From positions 199,716 through 263,715 of the forward strand of contig JAEDKA010000001.1 of NCBI GenBank assembly GCA_016296065.1: DNA of 64,000 nt. Direction: 5' to 3'. The notes below the pieces were generated by a model that had not been told where the DNA came from, searched no databases, and saw only the letters and a program-made list of their open reading frames with translations. Within the stretch, counting starts at the first letter, position 1. Every line of letters begins with the position of its first letter. Source of the DNA: Kiritimatiellia bacterium (lineage in GTDB: Bacteria; Verrucomicrobiota; Kiritimatiellia; RFP12; UBA1067). Shown in pieces: positions 60,377 to 64,000 of this stretch. The position numbers were made by a program, and so were the translations under genes.

Positions 60377-61108
60377 ATGCACAGACTGCTCGTGGAGTCG
60401 TCTCTCCTTGAATCGGACGCGCCGGCGCTTCCGAAGGACGCCGCTCGCCACCTGAAGGTGCTGCGTCCGGAGGAGGGCGAGAAGTTCGAGCTCTTCGACG
60501 GAAAGGGCGCATGGCGCGTCTATGAGCATTCCGGCGGAGCGCTCCGCGCGTCCGGCGCGCTGTCCCGCGAGGAGCGTCCGGCGCTTCCTCCGCTAACCTT
60601 GTTCGCCTGCGTCACGAAGGGTTCGCGCTGGGACTGGACGATCGAGAAGGCGACGGAGCTCGGCGTGTCGCGCATCGTCCCGGTAATTTCCGAGCGCACG
60701 ATCGTGCGCGTAAGGGCGGACGAGCGCGAGGCGAAGCGCGAGCGCTGGACTCGCATCGCCGAGGACGCAGCCCGGCAGTCCGACGCGCGCTGGGTGCCGG
60801 AGGTGCTTGCGCCCGTGGATTTCGGCGATTCCCTTGCGATGGTCGCGCAGACGGCGTGCTTCGTCGGAGCCCTCACGACGCCTCCGCCGCGTCCGGTCCT
60901 CGCCGAGTTCGCCGCGTGGCGCGGCGAATGCGCCGCGCCGAAGGGAGGGGTCGCGGTGTATGTCGGACCCGAGGGCGACTTCACCCCGGACGAGCTTTCG
61001 CGTCTCCTCGCGGTGGCGCGTCCGGTGAGCCTCGGCCCAACTGTGCTCCGTGCGGAGACGGCCGCGATATTCGCCGTCGGCGCAATCGCCGCGGCGCTGC
61101 AGACATGA
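60377..61108 (+). CDS. rsmE: 16S rRNA m3U1498 methyltransferase
   Basis: 243 aa, SPOUT family. N-terminal PUA-like part (HLKVLRPEEGEKFELFDGKG), then the trefoil-knot domain with CVTKGSRWDWTIEKATELGV, QSDARWVPE, VYVGPEGDFTPDEL and the SAM loop SLGPTVLRAETAAI. Methylates U1498 of 16S rRNA. Starts 3 nt after the GH3 gene and overlaps tatD in ATGA. Confidence 0.95.
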   Translation: MHRLLVESSLLESDAPALPKDAARHLKVLRPEEGEKFELFDGKGAWRVYEHSGGALRASGALSREERPALPPLTLFACVTKGSRWDWTIEKATELGVSRIVPVISERTIVRVRADEREAKRERWTRIAEDAARQSDARWVPEVLAPVDFGDSLAMVAQTACFVGALTTPPPRPVLAEFAAWRGECAAPKGGVAVYVGPEGDFTPDELSRLLAVARPVSLGPTVLRAETAAIFAVGAIAAALQT

Positions 61109-61827
61109 TCGAGCTTTTCGACACGCACACGCACTTCGAGGGGACGCGCGAGGAGACGGACGCCGCCGTGGCGCGCGCGGCCGCGTCGGGCGTCACGCGC
61201 ATAATGGCCGTAGGCGGGAGCGAGAGCCTGAATGCCGGAACCGAGGGCTTCGTGTACCGCGCGATAGGATGGGACCGGGATCAGGCGGGAAGGGAACTCC
61301 CCGAACTCGACTACACCGGTGTCGCCGCAGTCGGCGAGATAGGGCTCGACTACCATTACTCGCCCGAAACGCGCACGGCGCAAATGGAGCTCTTCGCGCG
61401 CCAGCTGGAGCTTGCGCGCAGACTCGACCTGCCAGTCGTCATACATACGAGAGACGCGGACGACGATACGCTCGGACTTCTCCGCGAGATTCCGTCGAAG
61501 GGGATAATCCACTGCTTCACCGGGAACCCTGGGTTCTGCCGTGCGCTTCTCGACCTCGGTTTCCACATCTCGATCTCCGGCATCGTGACGTTCAGGGCTG
61601 CGGACAACGTCCGCGAGTCCGCACTGGTAGTTCCTGATGACCGCATTCTGGTCGAGACCGACTCGCCGTTTCTCGCGCCCGTGCCGATGCGCGGGAATGC
61701 GAACGAACCGGCGTTTGTGGTCCATACGGCGAAATTCCTCGCCGAACTGCGCGGGACGACATTCGAGGAATTCGCCGCGCTGACGACGCGGAATGCCATC
61801 GCGCTCCTCGGCGAAGGTTGTCGATAG
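61105..61827 (+). CDS. TatD-family metal-dependent DNase/hydrolase
   Basis: 240 aa TIM-barrel amidohydrolase-like enzyme. Metal ligands in DTHTHFEG, EIGLDYHY, VIHTRDAD, GIIHCFTG and VETDSPFLAP. Close to TatD/YcfH; involved in DNA processing or repair. The start overlaps rsmE by 4 nt. Downstream lies a 133-nt gap with the next promoter. Confidence 0.95.
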   Translation: MIELFDTHTHFEGTREETDAAVARAAASGVTRIMAVGGSESLNAGTEGFVYRAIGWDRDQAGRELPELDYTGVAAVGEIGLDYHYSPETRTAQMELFARQLELARRLDLPVVIHTRDADDDTLGLLREIPSKGIIHCFTGNPGFCRALLDLGFHISISGIVTFRAADNVRESALVVPDDRILVETDSPFLAPVPMRGNANEPAFVVHTAKFLAELRGTTFEEFAALTTRNAIALLGEGCR

Positions 61828-61887
61828 TGCAATCAAAAGTTGTTAACATTATAACAATTCCCCATTGATTGCCGCGCGTTCATATGG

Positions 61888-61893
61888 TATCAT
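61888..61893 (+). promoter_or_regulatory. extended -10 box upstream of symporter 2
   Basis: CATATGGTATCAT. An ATG 6 nt later (61900) would be a leaderless start. Confidence 0.5.
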
Positions 61894-61899
61894 TTTAGC

Positions 61900-61974
61900 A
61901 TGGACTATGTGCTGTCTCCGGTGAGGCGGCGCTTCCAGGTTCAGAAACAAGGAGAAACAAATGGCCGTACTTGA
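61900..61974 (+). CDS. possible leaderless upstream ORF overlapping the symporter start
   Basis: Reads MDYVLSPVRRRFQVQKQGE and ends 14 nt inside the symporter gene in another frame. ATG lies 6 nt behind the -10 box. Could be a regulatory mini-ORF or chance. Confidence 0.25.
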   Translation: MDYVLSPVRRRFQVQKQGETNGRT

Positions 61975-63712
61975 CTGGATAATGATTCTCGCCTACTTCG
62001 GCGTCCTCGGTGGCGTCGTGTGGTGGAGCATGAGGCGCAACAAGATTGAATCCGAGGAGGATCTGTTCCTCGGCGGCAGGTCGGTCGGCTGGCTCGCCAT
62101 CGGCGCGTCGATCTTCGCGGCCAACATCGGCTCCGAGCATTTGATCGGCCTGGCGGGCTCCGGCGCGGTCGCGGGCCTTTCGCAGTCCCACTGGGAGTTC
62201 CACGCGTGGGTGCTTGTGATGATGAGCTGGGTGTTTCTCCCGTTCTACTACAACTCGGGCGTTTCGACGATGCCGGAGTTCCTTGAGCGGCGCTTCGGCG
62301 CACGGGCGCGGTGGATTCTCTCCCTCGTCTCGCTTGCGGCGTACGTCCTCACGAAGATTTCCGTCACGGTGTTCGCCGGCGCGCTCTTCTTCGAGGTGAT
62401 GATGCCCGAGGTGCAGATCACCATCGGCGGCACGGTCATCAGCTCGTTCTGGATCGGCGCTGTGACGACGGTGATTCTCGCGGGCCTCTACTCGTCGATT
62501 GGCGGACTCTCCGCCGTCGTCTACACCGACCTCGTGCAGACTGGCATCATCCTCGCGGGCACGCTCTCGGTTACCGGCTTCGCGCTCTACCACCTCGGAC
62601 ACTCCGGCGCGGTTCTTCCCGACGGGCAGACGGCGCAGAGCATCTGCGACGGCTGGCAGGTCCTCAAGGCGACGATCAAGTCGACGGGCAACGTCGAGCA
62701 GTTCGGCCTGTGGCACTCGCTCTCGCACAAGGCGTTCCCGTGGCTCGGCGTCGTCGTGGCGTCCGCGACGATCGGCGTCTGGTACTGGTGCACTGACCAG
62801 TTCATCATCCAGCGCACGCTCGCGGCGAAGGACATGACGAACGCCCGCCGCGGCGCGATCTGGGGCGGCTTCCTCAAGCTTGCGCCCGTGTTCCTCTTCC
62901 TCGTTCCCGGCATGCTCGGCTTTGCGCTGCACCATAACCACGTGCAGATCGGCGGCAATGTCTTCGCGATTCCGATGAAGACGCTCGCGGACGGAACCCA
63001 GGCGCTCAACGGCGACACGGTGTTCCCGACGCTCGTGCAGACGCTTCTCCCGGTCGGCTTCCGCGGGCTCGTCGTAGCGGGCATGATCGCGGCTCTTATG
63101 AGCTCGCTCGCTTCGCTCTTCAACTCGGTGTCGACGCTCTTCACCGTCGACGTCTACCAGAAGCTCAAGCCCGACACCCCGCAGAAGAAGCTCGTCCTCA
63201 TCGGGCGCACCACGACTGTCGTCATGACCGCGCTCGGCCTCCTGTGGCTGCCGATCATGAAGGCGATCTCCGGCGGCGGACTCTACCAGTACATCCAGTC
63301 CGTCCAGTCGTTCCTCGCGCCGCCGATCGTCGCGGTGTTCCTTACGGGCCTCCTCTGGAAGCGCATGAACCTTCGCGGCGCGTGCTGGGGTCTCGGGCTT
63401 GGCTTCCTGCTCGGAATGGTCAAGCTGACGCTGAACGCCACGATGCCCGGTCCGGACGGATACGCGTTCATCCAGGACTTCTACTTCTCTGGAATCCTGC
63501 TCGTCACGTCGTTCATCATCGTCATCGTCGCGTCGCTCACCGCGCCCCCTCCGGACCGTGCGCATCTCGACGGGCTCAACTTCAGCTGCCTCTCTCCGGA
63601 GTACAAGAAGGCGAACCGCGAGTCGTGGAACTGGATCGACGTCGTCGCCTCGATCGTCGTCGTCGGCTGCGTCATCGCGGCGTACGCCTACTTCTGGACC
63701 TGGCTCGACTAA
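61961..63712 (+). CDS. sodium:solute symporter (SSS family), SGLT-like
   Basis: 583 aa with about 14 hydrophobic segments. EDLFLGGRSVGW after TM1, FAANIGSEHLIGLAGSGA (Na/sugar site region) and SQSHWEFHAW are close to bacterial sugar/Na symporters. SSIGGLSAVVYTDLVQTGII, WYWCTDQFIIQRTLAAKD and ALMSSLASLFNSVSTLFTVDVY follow in order. Likely imports a sugar such as galactose, glucose or fucose; the substrate is not certain. AAGGAGA site 8 nt before the ATG. Ends before two hairpins. Confidence 0.93.
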   Translation: MAVLDWIMILAYFGVLGGVVWWSMRRNKIESEEDLFLGGRSVGWLAIGASIFAANIGSEHLIGLAGSGAVAGLSQSHWEFHAWVLVMMSWVFLPFYYNSGVSTMPEFLERRFGARARWILSLVSLAAYVLTKISVTVFAGALFFEVMMPEVQITIGGTVISSFWIGAVTTVILAGLYSSIGGLSAVVYTDLVQTGIILAGTLSVTGFALYHLGHSGAVLPDGQTAQSICDGWQVLKATIKSTGNVEQFGLWHSLSHKAFPWLGVVVASATIGVWYWCTDQFIIQRTLAAKDMTNARRGAIWGGFLKLAPVFLFLVPGMLGFALHHNHVQIGGNVFAIPMKTLADGTQALNGDTVFPTLVQTLLPVGFRGLVVAGMIAALMSSLASLFNSVSTLFTVDVYQKLKPDTPQKKLVLIGRTTTVVMTALGLLWLPIMKAISGGGLYQYIQSVQSFLAPPIVAVFLTGLLWKRMNLRGACWGLGLGFLLGMVKLTLNATMPGPDGYAFIQDFYFSGILLVTSFIIVIVASLTAPPPDRAHLDGLNFSCLSPEYKKANRESWNWIDVVASIVVVGCVIAAYAYFWTWLD

Positions 63713-63733
63713 CAGGCAAAATCCACTTGAGAC

Positions 63734-63753
63734 CGGGGGCCTTTATGCCCCCG
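63734..63753. terminator. hairpin CGGGGGC-CTTTAT-GCCCCCG
   Basis: Perfect 7-bp stem 22 nt after the symporter stop; no T-run. Confidence 0.5.
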
Positions 63754-63761
63754 TGCAACGC

Positions 63762-63799
63762 AACCCTCCCACAGTGCGCATCGAAGCGCAGGGAGGGTT
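63762..63799 (+). terminator. second, stronger hairpin abutting a possible promoter
   Basis: AACCCTCCC and TGCGC pair with GCGCA and GGGAGGGTT (4-nt bulge on the left). TCCTGTAAAAT follows directly, with TAAAAT at 63805-63810. Confidence 0.7.
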
Positions 63800-63820
63800 T
63801 CCTGTAAAATTGCGCCGCGT

Positions 63821-63860
63821 TGAAAAGTAAACGCACGTTCTGAAAGTAAACGCAAGAAAG
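63821..63860 (+). repeat. imperfect 20-nt tandem repeat
   Basis: Two units beginning TGAAAAGTAAACGCA and TGAAAGTAAACGCA lie in the gap at the window end. No gene is visible in 63713-64000. Confidence 0.6.
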
Positions 63861-63947
63861 TTAACTCCGACCGTTCGGGCTCTCGCTACCGCTCCGCAGC
63901 TTCGCACCTCACAACGACTGTATATGTGCCGGCAGGAGTGTTTGGGG

Positions 63948-63988
63948 ATGCGACTGCGTCGCATAAATCGGCCGAAGGCCGCTATAAT
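63948..63988 (+). promoter_or_regulatory. double hairpin ending in a TATAAT box at the window edge
   Basis: ATGCGAC-TGC-GTCGCAT (63948-63964), CGGCC-GAA-GGCCG (63969-63981), then C and TATAAT (63983-63988). The gene it serves would start just outside the window. Confidence 0.5.
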
Positions 63989-64000
63989 CACTGCAAAACA

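Noticed and set aside
63743..63991. 82-codon minus-strand ORF at the window end
   Set aside because: Runs through two hairpins and tandem repeats, without ribosome site; Cys/Arg-rich reading of non-coding DNA.
1..64000. Sigma-54 promoters (TGGCAC-N5-TTGC) as targets of rpoN
   Set aside because: Only partial matches inside genes were seen (for example near 16630); none in an intergenic region at correct spacing.
1..64000. tRNA, rRNA genes, CRISPR arrays, intact transposases
   Set aside because: No cloverleaf or CCA-like tail in the gaps, no regularly spaced repeats, and no transposase motifs in any credible frame.

Overview
This 64-kb window is a GC-rich, gene-dense chromosomal segment from a bacterium, most likely of the PVC group and probably a Kiritimatiellia/Verrucomicrobiota-like anaerobe. 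That placement is inference. It rests on the high GC coding style, a CotH/lamin-tail giant exported protein, an exported protein with ConA-like repeats, a thrombospondin-type-3 exported hydrolase, sodium:solute symporters beside glycoside hydrolases, and GDP-fucose genes beside a fucosidase. No rRNA, tRNA, CRISPR array, prophage or intact insertion sequence was recognised.

Layout. 1-5.99 kb: 3' part of gap, a convergent NarL-type two-component system, and a divergent glycerophosphodiesterase + GlpT-like transporter pair. 6.0-12.7 kb: a 1307-aa exported repeat protein, a Tat-exported metallo-beta-lactamase-fold hydrolase and a sodium:solute symporter. 12.7-17.8 kb: lipoprotein-proA-murG-sirtuin run, then a small leaderless gene, a sigma-like protein and a Gly/Pro/His-rich exported protein. 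17.8-27.8 kb: der, dinB, a 1655-aa CotH protein, trpS and obg. 27.8-35.3 kb: two tandem SPFH proteins with triplicated N-terminal modules, rpmE-prfA, a DUF212 membrane protein, the synthetase part of NAD synthase, and an RdgB-UbiA fusion. 35.3-39.5 kb: rpoN, gpmI, gmd.

39.5-46.5 kb is the anomalous part. It lies between gmd and the next GDP-fucose gene (fcl). It holds a cluster of hairpins and a candidate structured RNA or attenuator, a decayed C-terminal fragment of a restriction-type helicase, a two-TM 1464-aa protein ending in an alpha/beta-hydrolase domain, an overlapping partner gene of much lower GC, and a decayed fragment resembling that hydrolase domain. This is the best candidate for an undescribed system (possibly effector/partner, not proven).

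46.5-64 kb returns to ordinary composition: fcl, GH29 fucosidase, uvrB, an Orn/Lys/Arg-type decarboxylase, an unusually compact alaS, a 652-aa unknown protein coupled to an orphan oligopeptide-type permease, a domain-permuted GH3 enzyme, rsmE-tatD and a second sodium:solute symporter.

Two genome-wide habits are visible. Many starts sit only 6-9 nt behind an extended -10 box (TGnTATAAT-like), which predicts leaderless transcripts. Several of these -10 boxes directly abut the right arm of a hairpin, so a terminator and the next promoter appear fused. Many adjacent genes are coupled by 1-4-nt start/stop overlaps.
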